Origin: Erythroxylum novogranatense
Lineage: Eukaryota; Streptophyta; Magnoliopsida; Malpighiales; Erythroxylaceae
Length of the DNA stretch: 64,000 nt
Direction of reading: 5' to 3'
Assembly: GCA_029891385.1 (NCBI GenBank)
Contig: CM057224.1
Coordinates: 40,295,005 to 40,359,004, forward strand
Part shown: piece by piece, positions 1-10,524 of the stretch
Layout of the letters: each line of letters begins with the position of its first letter
How positions within the stretch are numbered: the first letter of the stretch is position 1
Position numbers and translations under genes: made by a program
Notes under the pieces: generated by a model
What the model was told of the DNA's origin: nothing
The model's input: the letters and a program-made list of their open reading frames with translations, nothing else
Databases searched by the model: none

Positions 1-704
1 AGACATGTCACTTCACAATTGTCACATATCACACGCATTCTCAATTTCACTACATAGTCAGATGCATAATGCATGCAAATTTTCATTTTATGTCATTGTT
101 GTGACGGGGCGTTAACACTATCCCGATCCGAGCACTTTTCGCATTAATCACATTTTCAGCAAGTAGGAGAGCCCTCTGGGTATGCACTACTGCTCACTCA
201 CATTAGGGATAGGAGAGCCCTCTGGGTATGCACTATTCCCTTTTTCACTGATAATCGAGCTTAAAGCTTTGATCACTATTTGCTCCAGTCACAACTGTTT
301 ATTTACCGCTTATAATCTTGTCTAGCATGCACTCACACTTACACAGTCACTAGCACATATCTATCACTCCACTCGATTTATCGTATTCAGAAAACTACTC
401 ATAATTCTATGCACTGATTCACAATCACAAGTACTCACATTTGCAACACATTTCAACTCACTTACAATCAGAACACTTATTCATAATTGCAGCACATTTA
501 TTTCACATTGTATCACTCACAATTTACACATTCACAGTTAAATGCTGGAACAATCATGAATGCATGTCACTAAGTATGCATGTGCAATTAACTCATTTAT
601 CGCTGATGCAGAGGCAAAATGCACGTGCAGTTCAATTATGAATGCACCCCACTAACCCATCCAAATTACCGATATGCCCTTCACATCGGTAACGGGATGT
701 TACA
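1..704 (-). mobile_element. Partial chromovirus-like (Ty3/Gypsy) LTR, 5' end at 704, runs off the left edge
   Basis: Read on the minus strand the segment begins TGTAACATCCCGTTACC, almost the same terminus as the intact LTR at 24979 (TGTAACATCCCGTCACGG). It also holds the duplicated block with 'GAGGGCTCTCC' next to 'TAGTGCATACC' (about 160-240), which the LTRs at 24979 and 31943 carry. The distance from terminus to block is about 500 bp here against about 1700 bp there, so this copy is either a shorter subfamily or internally deleted. It abuts Copia coding sequence at 705, so it probably inserted into that Copia element. No target duplication can be tested because the other end is outside the window. 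Confidence 0.65.
160..240 (-). repeat. Duplicated LTR block (GAGGGCTCTCC, two copies)
   Basis: Two copies of 'aggagagccctctgggta' lie about 45 bp apart. The equivalent pair is seen on the other strand at about 26715-26785 and 33670-33745. Its duplication is therefore an old feature of these LTRs. Function unknown. Confidence 0.7.
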
Positions 705-929
705 CCTTCGACCATATCTTTCTTCCTCATTGATTCCAATCCCTTCATGTGATAGTGCCCAAGCCTTCGATGCCAAAGGTCAGGTTCGGTTAAGTCTCCC
801 ACGAGTGTCTCTTGTTGTAACTCTTCAGGCTTCATCAAGAACCTTTTGTTCTTCATTCGAGTGCAGAGAATCTCCTGGCCAGCATTATCACAGACTCTAC
901 AAGAATTTGATTCAAAATGTAAAAACATA
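705..929 (-). pseudogene. Copia A GAG-pre-integrase fragment
   Basis: The minus-strand frame reads 'LWHRRLGHYHMKGLESM', the signature of the Copia GAG-pre-integrase domain, whose H...H begins the integrase zinc finger. It continues the protease region that ends at 3510 on the far side of the inserted solo LTR. It is cut at 704 by the neighbouring Gypsy LTR, so the CX2C half of the zinc finger and the catalytic integrase core are missing. It cannot make a functional product. Confidence 0.8.
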
Positions 930-2005
930 TGTAACACCCAAATACCCCCTGGGAGGATACATAGATGCCACCCAAGACAGAACAGACAAAACCAAACATC
1001 ACACTGATATTTATTTTATTTAATAACTCAAACCCACACACATATATTACATATTGTAAATCTCAGAATAGAAATCCAAAGAATATTTACAAGTCCAAAC
1101 AAAGGAAACAAAATACATTTTCAAACTTTATGAACATACTCATTTGGCCAGCACAGTAGACTTGTCCCAGTCTTTAAACTCTTTGCTCTGAACCTACACG
1201 GGGCAAATCCACCGTGCTAAGCATATAGCTTAGTGAGTAATAACTAATCTAATTTAATGGATAATCATATAAAATTTAACTTCAGCATAAGCATGCAGTA
1301 AGAAACATTTATCAGAAAATCAGACATAACACATTTCAGTACAGATTCACTTACTTATCAGAACTGAATATCACAAGAGAGTATAAACCCGTCAGAATCA
1401 TAATACAGTTTTTGTCAAACACATATCAAGACTGTAAATCCATTTATAGAAGCGGGTAACGGGACTTATACAGGAGATACTGTAATTAGTATCAGCATGA
1501 GAGACATATGTCTCGATATCAGGAGACACCAAAGTGTCAAATAACAGGAGCAGCTGCAGACCCTTCTAGGCATGCCTATTTACCCACAACTAGGACTTAA
1601 CAGTTTTAAAACAAAACAAGGTCATTTCATGTGCAAGCAAATAGCACTTCCAATAAATCAATCCTAGACATCATCTAGGTTGACTCACAAAATTGACTAT
1701 CCAAATTACTTCTGAAATTATTTACTCAGACATTTACCAAAACCGTCCCCATCGCTTATCGCCTTGAAGTCCCGATAATATCCGCAGTGGTCATTCCTCT
1801 ATAATAGGGAACACAGATACAAATCACTATTGTGCATAATTATTGTATGAAGAATGAGTATGATGCATGTTCATAACAAATTCCGGGACCAAACCCTAAA
1901 TTCTTAACTTATTCCATAATTCACAACTCAAATTATTAAATCCTTAATTCTTAATTAATTCTGAAAAATTACAAATTTCATAAAGAGAGGTAGAAAATTC
2001 TCTTA

Positions 2006-2255
2006 CGAATCCAACGCTTTGAGAATCAGGTCATTTGGAGGTCGGATGACAAAGATATGGTCAAAAGAGTGAAGTATATCACACACAAGTCGACTTATAC
2101 TTACACAAGTCGACTTATGTAACACGATAACTCGACTTACACTTGCATAACTCGAGTTATTGAAGAGCGGAGATGTCCGTTCATGTAAAATGTTGATTTT
2201 CATGCAAAACGTTGATATAAGTCGACTTATACACTACAACAAGTCGAGTTATAGC
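2006..2255 (-). repeat. LTR array of AAGTCGACTT/ACTCGAGTT palindromes beside a conserved block
   Basis: About six copies of AAGTCGACTT or its variants (AAGTCGAGTT, AACTCGACTT, AACTCGAGTT) lie at 2085-2255. Next to them (2006-2070), on the minus strand, is the block GACCTCCAAATGACCTGATT, which recurs beside a different array at 59850-59909. Confidence 0.75.
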
Positions 2256-2416
2256 ATTATTCATCGTCTTCTTCGCCAAACCATACGAAACAACAGTCTT
2301 TTCTTCCATTTTTCTTTCCATTTCATCACTTCTAAAAGTCCATTAAGCTTGTTTAAACCCACTAAAGCTTCCAACCCACTCAGAAATAAATTAAAACTTC
2401 AAATATAACTAATCCG

Positions 2417-2417
<1 letters not shown>

Positions 2418-2462
<45 letters not shown>

Positions 2463-2463
2463 G
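2418..2463. repeat. (CT)n microsatellite
   Basis: A run of TC/CT dinucleotides with a single interruption, inside the solo LTR. Confidence 0.95.
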
Positions 2464-2663
2464 TATTTTCAAAACTTCAGATCTCTCCTTATGGTTTCTA
2501 TCATTTTCTTCATAAACCACTACAACTCATTATGCTCTATGTTTTCTTAAAGCTTACCTCATATAACACAAAACTATTAACACAAAATAAACAAAACATA
2601 TCATCTTACATTTCAGATATTTAGAGATAACATATATATATATATATATATTCTCTCTTAACA

Positions 2664-2800
2664 ACATTACCGTATATATATAAATCATCTTTAAAACTAA
2701 ATGTAACACTTAAATACGTTGATAAATCAAGGTTTATATATATAAATCATCTTTAAAGCTAAATGTAACACTTAAATACGTGGATAAATCAAGGTTTTCA
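2664..2800. repeat. Two-copy tandem duplication of about 65 bp
   Basis: The segment containing 'tataaatcatctttaaa' and 'aacacttaaatacg' occurs twice in succession with few differences. An AT microsatellite (about 2632-2652) precedes it. It lies within the solo LTR. Confidence 0.8.
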
Positions 2801-3509
2801 AAACAATGCATGATCAAGTAATATTCATACCATAAGAACAGAGTATCACCGTATGTATGCATATATATATATCTTCAACATAAAACAAGATGCTCAACAT
2901 AAAACAAGAAGTATATAGCTACTTACCAGATAACTAATATATCCAAGAACCTCTCTTGCTCAAGGTGAGGACGAAGAACAAAACTAACTTAAGCTCCAAA
3001 CCGGTTTTAAAACGAAACCATCGAGCATGTGTGACACATGCACAACGTCCACGCGTCTAACCATGTGTGCGTGTCACGCGAAACAATGAAGGTATTGCCA
3101 CGGATGGGTTTTCTTATTTTCTTAAATTAATAAATTATTCTTTAAAAAACAAATACATTGTTTTGAATCTTAGTTATAATAATTACCAAACAAATACCCA
3201 AAAGTTTCGAAGACTTCCAAAATTTACCAAAATTCATCGTAAAATAATGACTCAAAATAAATTGGCAACTCAAAACTAATCCTCCATTAATTTCTAAAAA
3301 TATTTGAAGTATACAAAAATTACGAAAAATATAATAATAATGTCCAAATCACTCAGAAGTTTCATTAAACCAATTAACCTTAAAATGCCATGAATGCATG
3401 CCAAAATACTTATGCATAATTTAAGCAAATATTTAATAAACAAATAACAACCATAATTCGTACTAATTCCTTTAATATTCTAACCCCTAATTTGGGGCGT
3501 TACAACATA

Positions 3510-3742
3510 TCTCTCTCAATCAACTAGGCTACACTTAAGAGATTATGTTATATCTTTGGTACATAAAGAACATCTGAGATGATCTTGACACCTTTCCCGA
3601 TTTCGATCTCCACTTCACAATTCCCTTCTACTCGAATGTAGTCTCCATTTCCAAGCTTCACGTTTGCTTTCACCTATTTATTCAAAGACTTTAATAAATT
3701 TGGATCTGGAGACATGTGGCTCGTGCATCCACTATTAATCAG
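3510..3742 (-). pseudogene. Copia A protease remnant
   Basis: Downstream of the gag stop, the minus strand in broken frames gives a stretch like 'SGCTSHMSPDPNLLKSL', which matches the Copia aspartic protease start (consensus DSGCTxHM), and then 'VKLGNGDYIRVEG' and 'ISDVLYVP' motifs. The catalytic aspartate is replaced in the reading I see, and stop codons interrupt the frame. It joins gag to the pre-integrase fragment at 705-929. Confidence 0.7.
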
Positions 3743-4666
3743 CTAGTCGGATGGATAATTCTTAACATGATCGCTAATCACCACAAACAGCTGCTCTTCT
3801 TCTTCTTCAGTCACTTGTATGTTGGTTGCCGCTTGTGTAGATTGCTTCTTGTAGATGGCTTCCATTTGCCCTTTCTGATGACACCTTCTGCATTCTACGT
3901 CTGGCCTCTTCCAGCACCTAAAAGCTAGATGATTGGACTTGTCGTAATGTGGGCAGGGATTGTAATTATTCGATTTGTCTCCTGTTGCATTCCTGCCTCC
4001 ATTATTCTGGGGCATTTGAGAGCCTTTAGTGCTGGACTCTCCTTTCATCTTTTTCGTCTTCTTAAATTTTTCTTGAGTCTCAGTTTTGGCAAAGATTCGA
4101 TAAGCACCTTCAGTTGCTTCATTCTTTCTCATCAAAGATCTATGCTCTTGAGCCTGCAAGGCACTCGCGACTTCCGTAAGCTTTATTTGTCTAATATCTT
4201 TGGAGTTCTCAAGAGAGACGATTATTGCTTCATACTTCTCAGGGACGGACACAAGTAGCTTCTGCACCAATCTTTGATCTTTGAAATCAGCTTCTAAGAG
4301 TCTGATTTGATCAGCAAGTTGAATTAATCTTTCACAATAATTCTGGATCATTTCATCTTCCTTCATTTGCATTCTATCGAATTCCCTTAACAGATACAAC
4401 ACTTTCATATTTTTTACCTTCTCGTCACCCTCGTATTCACTCTTCAAGAAATCCCAAATTTCCTTCACAGAGCCAAGTCCCATGATTCGAGTGAAAATTG
4501 AGGGTGACACCGACTGATATAGACAAGATTTGGCTCGGGCTTTCTTTGTCACCCTCTCCCTTAACCACCGTAGCTGAGCAATTGGAGCATCTTCGGTTGG
4601 AATCTCAACCACATAATCTTCATCGATTGGTTCCCACAGATCCTGTCCTTGCAGGTACGCTTCCAT
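3743..4666 (-). pseudogene. Copia A gag (UBN2 type) with degenerate zinc knuckle
   Basis: A 307-codon open frame runs from 'MEAYLQGQDLWEPI' through the UBN2 core ('IWDFLKSEYEGDEKVKNMK', 'LVSVPEKYEAIIVSLE') to a zinc-knuckle region 'CRRCHQKGQMEAIYKK'. In the knuckle the expected histidine (GH) reads GQ and the last cysteine is tyrosine, so it would not bind zinc normally. The true start lies upstream: 'MIFNGEGYQIG' at about 4705 is the usual Copia N-terminus but is one base out of frame with the long ORF. Gag would form the particle and package RNA. This copy is probably non-functional. Confidence 0.85.
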
Positions 4667-4841
4667 CTTGATCGCCCGATTTGATATCCTTCTCCATTGA
4701 ATATCATAGGTTGTAGGGTCTGAGTTGAGCTCTCAACCATCTCTAAGTGATCTTTGCTCGCAGTTGTGCCTTGTACGGGAAAGAGATAGACCTCCGAGCC
4801 AAGTTCTTTACCTACACCTTCACAGATCCCTTAAGAATCTA

Positions 4842-4853
4842 GCTCTAATACCA
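4842..4853 (-). promoter_or_regulatory. Primer-binding site of Copia A
   Basis: The minus strand reads TGGTATTAGAGC just inside the 5' LTR, one base different from the usual initiator tRNA-Met complement TGGTATCAGAGC. Confidence 0.8.
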
Positions 4854-4856
4854 GTT

Positions 4857-5199
4857 TGTCGTTATCTATCGGTCATACACAAAGACAACTGAGGAAATCA
4901 TTGGAATTTAGAGAGAGAAGTGCAGAGAGAGAATTTATACGAGAACAGGGGCAAACAGAGTACTTTTGAAGAACTCAACAACTCGTTGAGATTTCATGTA
5001 ATTGTATTCAATATCAAAGTACAAAATGCGTGTGAACATTTCCTATGGATTTACAACATTTATAATATTCAATTTCTAACTGCCAACTAACTAACTTTTC
5101 TTGAACTTCTTTAACTCGTTTCTTGTACGTTGTTTGCATGGCACTGCATGAACATTTTGCTCAGACACCTACTTGAACTTCTGAGACGTATCTCCTACA
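4857..5199 (-). mobile_element. Copia A 5' LTR (343 bp)
   Basis: On the minus strand it begins TGTAGGAGATACG and ends CGACA, followed three bases later by the primer-binding site. The second LTR is not in the window, so the 5' boundary is inferred from the TG start and from the change to Gypsy sequence at 5200. Confidence 0.7.
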
Positions 5200-6849
5200 A
5201 TTTCATTGCTCTTCCTTCTTATTGGAACTTCATGGCGTGTTCTTTGAAATTATAAAGCACATAGTCTAGGGTAGCTAGCTATTGCACTCCCAACCCATGT
5301 CACATCCTCCTAATTTGATAATAAAGGCATTAGTGGTAAACTGTATACCTTGCATCATCCAAGAAAAGTTACAACATCCTACCATAATATTCAAAGTAGG
5401 AATGTTTAAAACCTTGACACATCCTTTTTTGATTAAGTTTTCATTGAGGAAGTTATGTGTGCTACCACAATCAATGAGGATATGTAAGGACTTCTGTTGA
5501 TGACTACCAACCAGCCTTAAACTCCCCTTGATCTTGCAACCCCCACATTATCTTCAGTGATACCCTGGGAGTAACTGGTCTCTCTTTTTCTAGCTCATCA
5601 TGAGTTTCTTCATTCTCAATCATCTCATCATCCTCTATCAGGTATAGTTGAAATTATTTTTTCTTGCATCTATTCCAGGGGTGTATTTCTCATCACACTA
5701 TAAACAAACTCCTCTAGCCCTCTTCTCATCAAACTCTTTGTTATTCAATGTTTTCGTGCCTTTCATATGTCTCTTGTAGTACGACTTATTCATGTTTCAT
5801 TAATATGATGGAGTGGGAAGCAACTCAGCTTTTGAATTATTCTCTGTTGGAGAAGTATTTAGGCTTGTGCAATGGGCTTGCTCCTCCCTTTAGTTTCTCT
5901 TTACCCCTTTTCTAAAATACACATGTATACTAGCAACTACAATGGCTTCCTATTTTCGTGCTAGAACATATCCTTGATCGAGAGTTTGAGCATTCATCAT
6001 CTTAATCGTTAACTCTAGCTCCAGTTTAAAGCCCTTTAAAAAGAAACCGATGAGATAACTTTCTGGAATAGTTAGTTTGTTAGAGTGTTTTTCAAATCGT
6101 GCACAATACTCCATCATCAAACCTACCCGCTTAAGCTCCTTTAAGTTCTCGAAGATCCTTAAGCATTTCTTCTTCAAATGTTTTTCTCAAAGTTGCTGTA
6201 AACTTTTCCCATCTTAACATCTCTTCATCTCTTATGTTTCTCATTATCAACTAGAACCATTCCAGTGCCATTCCTTACACATGTAGCAATGCCACCAAGA
6301 CCGTCAAATCATCTGGTGTACAATTTATGATGAAAAACTACTCGCAGTGATATATCTAAGTTCTCACCTTTGCAACATCAAACGTGGGAAAATCTAACTT
6401 ACTAAAATTCTCCTTGCCCATTTTCTACATAAGCTATTCGAACATGGATTTGATTTCAATAATCTCCTTCACATTTCTCATCTGTGCTTCCAACATGTTT
6501 TTCAATCCTTCTTCCAATTGTCTCACTTATGTGTCCTTTATGCTTTCTACCATTTTGACACCGTCCAAAATCGTCTACTTTGATAACAACAGTTATGATA
6601 TTTTAGTAACATTGAGAATTCACATGACTATAGACAAGAACAAGAAAGATTCAAATTTGCTTAATATTTTTATTGTGTTTTCTATCGTTACAACGTCTAA
6701 TAAATAGTAGTAATACCTTTGAGTGTAATACACTTATTTTATTCTAAATAGTTTGTTATGGTCATTACATATATGATGCATTTTACTCTATTTGTTGTTG
6801 TTGTTCTTTCAATGCCATTTTCTACTTCTTTCATATATCGTGTTGCAAC
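5200..6849 (-). pseudogene. Ty3/Gypsy gag-protease relic
   Basis: On the minus strand, interrupted frames give Gypsy gag (about 6560-5940). It includes 'LDFPTFDVAKVRT', then 'EYCARFEKHSNKL' and 'FLKGFKLELELTIKM' of the Retrotrans_gag domain. Further down (about 5490-5290) are the aspartic-protease motif 'ILIDCGSTHNFLNENL' and 'KLGGCDMG'. In the protease motif the usual D-S-G is D-C-G. Many stops and shifts show it is dead. The Copia LTR cuts it at 5200 and SIRE cuts it at 6849. The 5' LTR of this Gypsy element is not recognisable; 6705-6844 shows no genes. Confidence 0.8.
6845..6849. repeat. Target-site duplication of the SIRE element (left copy)
   Basis: GCAAC here and at 19546-19550 flank the TG...CA ends exactly. 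Confidence 0.95.
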
Positions 6850-6910
6850 TGTTGAGTCAAAATGACTTTACATATATATGATTTTGATGAATAACAAAGA
6901 AGGAGTAAAA

Positions 6911-7152
6911 ACAAACGAAGAAATACAGACGCAGATTGAGAAACAGAAGGAGAAGTAGAAAAGCAGACGCAGATGCAAAATGAAAAGCAGACGCAGACGC
7001 AGACGCAAAATGAAAAGCAGACGCAGACGTGAAATGAAAAACAGACGCAGACGCGAAATGAAAAACAAACACAGACGCAAAAAGAAAAGCAGACGCAGAC
7101 GTAGACGCAGAAACACAGACACAAAAATATAGACGAAGAAAAGCAGACGCAG
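6911..7152 (+). repeat. GACGCA-rich tandem array in SIRE U3 (5' LTR copy)
   Basis: Irregular repeats of 'cagacgcagacgc' separated by 'aaaatgaaaag'-like spacers cover about 240 bp. The 3' LTR copy (18661-18827) is about 75 bp shorter, so unit number has changed since insertion. The cysteine/phenylalanine-rich open frames seen on the opposite strand are by-products of this array. Confidence 0.9.
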
Positions 7153-7277
7153 AATTCAAAAGAAGACGTAAGAGTCAGTTTGAGTTAGTTCTGTAACTCA
7201 ATCGATTAACTGCTTTTCAAGATTCAAGAAACAAGATTCAAGAAGCAAGAATCAAGAAGCGATTCTGCATTTAAGGC

Positions 7278-7285
7278 TATAAATA
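7278..7285 (+). promoter_or_regulatory. Putative TATA box, SIRE 5' LTR
   Basis: GGCTATAAATATGAGTC fits a plant core promoter. The same box is at 18945-18952 in the 3' LTR. Confidence 0.6.
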
Positions 7286-7853
7286 TGAGTCAAGTCTAAG
7301 ATTGCAAAGTTAGCGAAAGTGAGCAAAAGTTAGCAAAATTGATTTACGACGCGAATCTAAAAAAGCTGTCGTTCAGAAGATAATGCAAATTAGTCAGGAG
7401 CTAATTTTACTGTAACAGTTTTTAAATACTTTTGTAACAAAGTAGTGCAGATAGCCTGCAGAGGCTAAGAGTGAAAGAATACGGAGTATAGAGACCTGAA
7501 GAGGCTCGGAAAGAATACTTGTAAACGTTGAAGAGATAGTGAAATCTCAGAAAGAACTCTGAGGACTGGACGTAGCCCACGGTTTGGGGTGAACCAGTAT
7601 AAAATCACTGTGTCAACTTCTCTCTACCCTATTTCTTTTAAAGTTCAAAGTCTTGTTATTACTTAAATTCTGAAACAAGTTTTCAAAGTTTTGATTAATT
7701 CGAACTTACTGAAGTTTCGATAAAAGAACTTGTTTTTAAACAAAATAGTTTTGAAAGAGTTTTTCAAAAAAGGGAATACACAATTCAACCCCCCCTTCTC
7801 GTGTAGTCATTATCGTTTTATAAGCATTGTACTAACGTGTGATTTACTTCAAT

Positions 7854-7865
7854 TGGTATCAGAGC
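7854..7865 (+). promoter_or_regulatory. SIRE primer-binding site
   Basis: TGGTATCAGAGC, the perfect initiator tRNA-Met complement, lies two bases after the LTR end. Confidence 0.93.
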
Positions 7866-7908
7866 TCGGTATCCAAAAATCACTATAGCAAAGTGTGGAT
7901 TAAAGATA

Positions 7909-9131
7909 ATGGCAGAATCACATATATACATTGCAGAAGGTGCCTCAGTCACGAGACCTTCAGCATTCAACGGAGAAGACTATCACTACTGGAAAGATAG
8001 AATGCGGTTGTTCATAGAATCTACTCATGTTGATCTTTGGGATGTGATAGAGAATGGACCATATACACCAGTAGACGAAGATGGAAATCTTATTCCACGG
8101 ACCAGATGGATGGCTGACTAAAACGCGAGAATTCAACTCAACTCTAAAGCGAAGTTTTTCTTGACGTGTGCCCTTAGCAGGAGTGAATATGACAAAGTTC
8201 ACGGATGCGACACTGCGAAGGAGATGTGGGACACACTATCCATCGCACATGAAGGCACAAACTAAGTCAAAGAATCCAAGATAAGCATTCTTGTGCACCA
8301 GTACGAGCTTTTCTAGATGAAGGAAGGAGAATCTATTGATCAAATGTTTTGAAGATTTCAAACAATCGTCAATGGATTGAAAGCCCTTGGAAGAACGTAC
8401 AATAACCAGGATCATGTAAGAAAGATCTTCCGAAGAGGTGGAGACCAAAAGTTACAGCAGTGCAGGAACCAAAGGATTTGAGTGTGCTAAAGCTTGACGA
8501 GCTGCTTGGATCACTGAAGATTCATGAAGTAGAGCTTGATGCTGAAGACAAGCCCAAACGAGAGAAGTCAATAGCACTAAAGGCCGAACAAAAGAACCAC
8601 AAGACTCAAAGAAGGAGAAAGTCATCAAAAGCATTAAAGATAGAAGAATCGAAGAATCATGACTCAAGCGAATCAGAACAAGAGTCAAGTGATGAAGATG
8701 ATGAATTATCGTTCATTTCCCAGAAGATAAGACGGATTTGGAAAAAGAAGTCCAAAGGAAGTTAATTCTTCAAGAAGAATAGCAAAGATGATGGCAAAAC
8801 AGAAAAGACATCTATCATATGCTACGAGTGTAATCAACCTGGACATTACAAGTCCGAATGTCCTACTCTAAAGAAGAAACCAAAGAAAAGTAGAGAAGGC
8901 AAGAAAAGCATGATGGTAACATGGGAAGATCTAGATTCATCAGAGTCAGATACAAATTTTGAAACATTCGAACATGCTAATATCTGTCTTGTAGCCGAGG
9001 AAGAAAGTGATGAGGAGGTAACTTCTGAATACGATAACTTGCAAAAAGCCTATTCAGAATTATTAGAGGATTCTCATGCTATTATGAAACAGTTCAAACT
9101 ATTAAAGAAGAAGTATGTAAAAAAATCTTAA
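7909..9131 (+). pseudogene. SIRE gag, broken by stops
   Basis: The start 'MAESHIYIAEGASVTRPSAF' is followed by 'FNGEDYHYWKDRMRLFIEST', the typical SIRE-type gag N-terminus. A stop at 8119-8121 and several later stops interrupt it. The middle part is acidic, with 'EESKNHDSSESEQESSDEDD'. A proper zinc knuckle CX2CX4HX4C, 'CYECNQPGHYKSEC', is at 8820-8861, and it is followed by a coiled-coil-like tail ('NLQKAYSELLEDS'). The family's gag coats the genomic RNA. At least four in-frame stops make this copy inactive. Confidence 0.88.
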
Positions 9132-9549
9132 ACGTACAAAAGAAATAAAGAGAGAAAATATTTGTTTAAAGAAACAACTAGAGGAGAAAAAGAAAGTTGT
9201 AGATAAATCCGATGAGATAAATCAGTTGAAGCTTAGAATTAAAAGTCTCTCATCTGAATTAGCTACATTTACTGAAAGTACTAAAAGAATGAATGAGATG
9301 CTAGGAAAATGTAGACACCTGAGTGATAAAACTGGATTAGGGTTTACGGGTAATAAGTCTCATAATCATATAAAAAAACTTTATCAAAATAAAAGGCATT
9401 ACCAAACACATTTTCATCAACAATCTATGAAAAGGCATTAAGGAACTCATTATATGCATATTACTAACCAAAAGGACCCAAGAAAATATGGGTACCAAAG
9501 AGTAAAATAGTTTCTCCTGCAGATATCCTTCCTTGGAAGATGCGACAAG
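9132..9549 (+). pseudogene. SIRE gag-protease linker
   Basis: The open frame at 9226-9441 contains 'LGKCRHLSDKTGLGF', a motif common between gag and protease in SIRE-like elements (usual form LGKQRxxxDKxGLGF). Stops and shifts separate it from the flanking frames. No other function is seen. Confidence 0.65.
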
Positions 9550-10524
9550 CACCGTTGGTATTTAGACAGTGGCTGCTCGCAACATATGACGAAAAGAAGG
9601 TCTATGTTCCTAGATCTTCAGTATAAGAAGGGAGGATCGGTGACTTTCGGAGACAACCAGCAAGGTAAGATAATTGGAATCGGTAAGATAGGTAAAGATT
9701 CCTTTGCATGCATAGATAATGTACTGCTTGTTGATGGTCTGAAGCACAATTTGATTAGTGTAAGTCAATTGTGTGACTCTGGTTTCATAGTCACGTTCAA
9801 TCAAAATCTTTGTGAAGTCATAAACAAAGATGGGTCTATATTCTTTACTGCCAAGAGAAGAAATAATCTTTATAAAATTGACTTGGAAGATTTTCAAGAC
9901 CAAAATGTTTCATGTTTTCTATCTTCTGAAGAAGAAAGACTAATATGGCATAAAAAGCTAGGTCATGTCTCTTTTAAACACATTTCAAAGTTGGCAAAAT
10001 TTGATTTGGTAAGAGGTTTACCAAAAATGAGTTTTGACAAAGAATTTTTCTGTGAAAATTGTTTGAAAGGAAAACAAGTTAAAACATCGTTTTCGTCTAA
10101 AAATTTTGTAACATCTTCTAGACCTTTAGAGTTGTTACATATAGATTTATTTGGTCCCACTAGGACAATAAGTCTTGGCGGAAAGAAATATGGACTTGTT
10201 ATTGTTGATGACTTTACTAGATTTTGTTGGATATTGTTTTTGTCACACAAAGATGAATCTTTTAAGTGTTTTAGGCCCCTTTCCAGAAAGTTACAAACTG
10301 AAAAAGGAGTACCTATAGCCAGCATCAGGAGTGATCATGGTGGAGAGTTTGAGAACGAGAAGTTTAGATTATTCTGTGACGAGAATGGAATTTCCTACAA
10401 TTTCTCTGCTCCAAGGACTCCACAACAGAATGGAGTTGTTGAAAGGAAGAACAGGACGATTCAAGAGATGGCAAGGACTATGCTATGTGAGATGAATATT
10501 CCTAAGTACTTACAAGGTAAGTAA
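9550..10524 (+). pseudogene. SIRE protease and integrase
   Basis: The protease active site 'WYLDSGCSQHMT' (D-S-G) is at about 9556-9588. The integrase zinc finger follows ('LIWHKKLGHVSFKH' and 'CENCLKGKQ'), then the catalytic core with all three acidic residues: D in 'LLHIDLFGP', D in 'IRSDHGGEF' and E in 'NGVVERKNRTIQEM'. The open frame ends at a stop (10522-10524) after 'NIPKYLQGK', where the family normally continues into the integrase C-terminus. That part resumes at 10567 in another frame. Integrase would insert the cDNA into the host chromosome. Confidence 0.9.

Larger units (their letters stand above)
930..3504 (-). mobile_element. 2575-bp solo LTR (chromovirus-like) inside Copia A
   Basis: The segment is bounded by TG...CA ends (plus-strand left end TGTAACACCC, right end GGCGTTACA) and by a perfect 5-bp duplication ACATA at 925-929 and 3505-3509. 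No coding sequence is present. Orientation is inferred as minus: a tract at about 1180-1230 matches, in reverse complement, the 'ttactcattgagtt' region near the 3' end of the LTR at 24979, and 2006-2070 matches the block after the array in the solo LTR at 58383. A solo LTR is the expected product of LTR-LTR recombination. Confidence 0.8.
705..5199 (-). mobile_element. Copia retrotransposon A (minus strand, 3' part missing, interrupted by solo LTR 930-3504)
   Basis: The order on the minus strand is 5' LTR (5199-4857), primer-binding site, gag (4666-3743), protease remnant (3742-3510) and, beyond the inserted solo LTR, the GAG-pre-integrase domain (about 929-705). The rest of pol is absent; the sequence changes at 704 into a Gypsy LTR. 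The gag is of the UBN2 (TNT1-94-like) type. Upstream, at 5200, the sequence changes to a Gypsy gag-protease relic, which is the likely insertion target. Confidence 0.8.
6850..7851 (+). mobile_element. SIRE 5' LTR
   Basis: It begins TGTTGAGTCAAAATGAC and ends GATTTACTTCA, both shared with the copy at 18600-19545. A TATA-like TATAAATA is at 7278-7285. The U3 region upstream of it is filled by a GACGCA-rich array. Confidence 0.95.

Noticed and set aside
6831..7159. Minus-strand open frames rich in Cys/Phe/Ser (also at 18584-18837)
   Set aside because: They are translations of the GACGCA array in the SIRE LTRs, present in several frames at once, with no conserved protein character.
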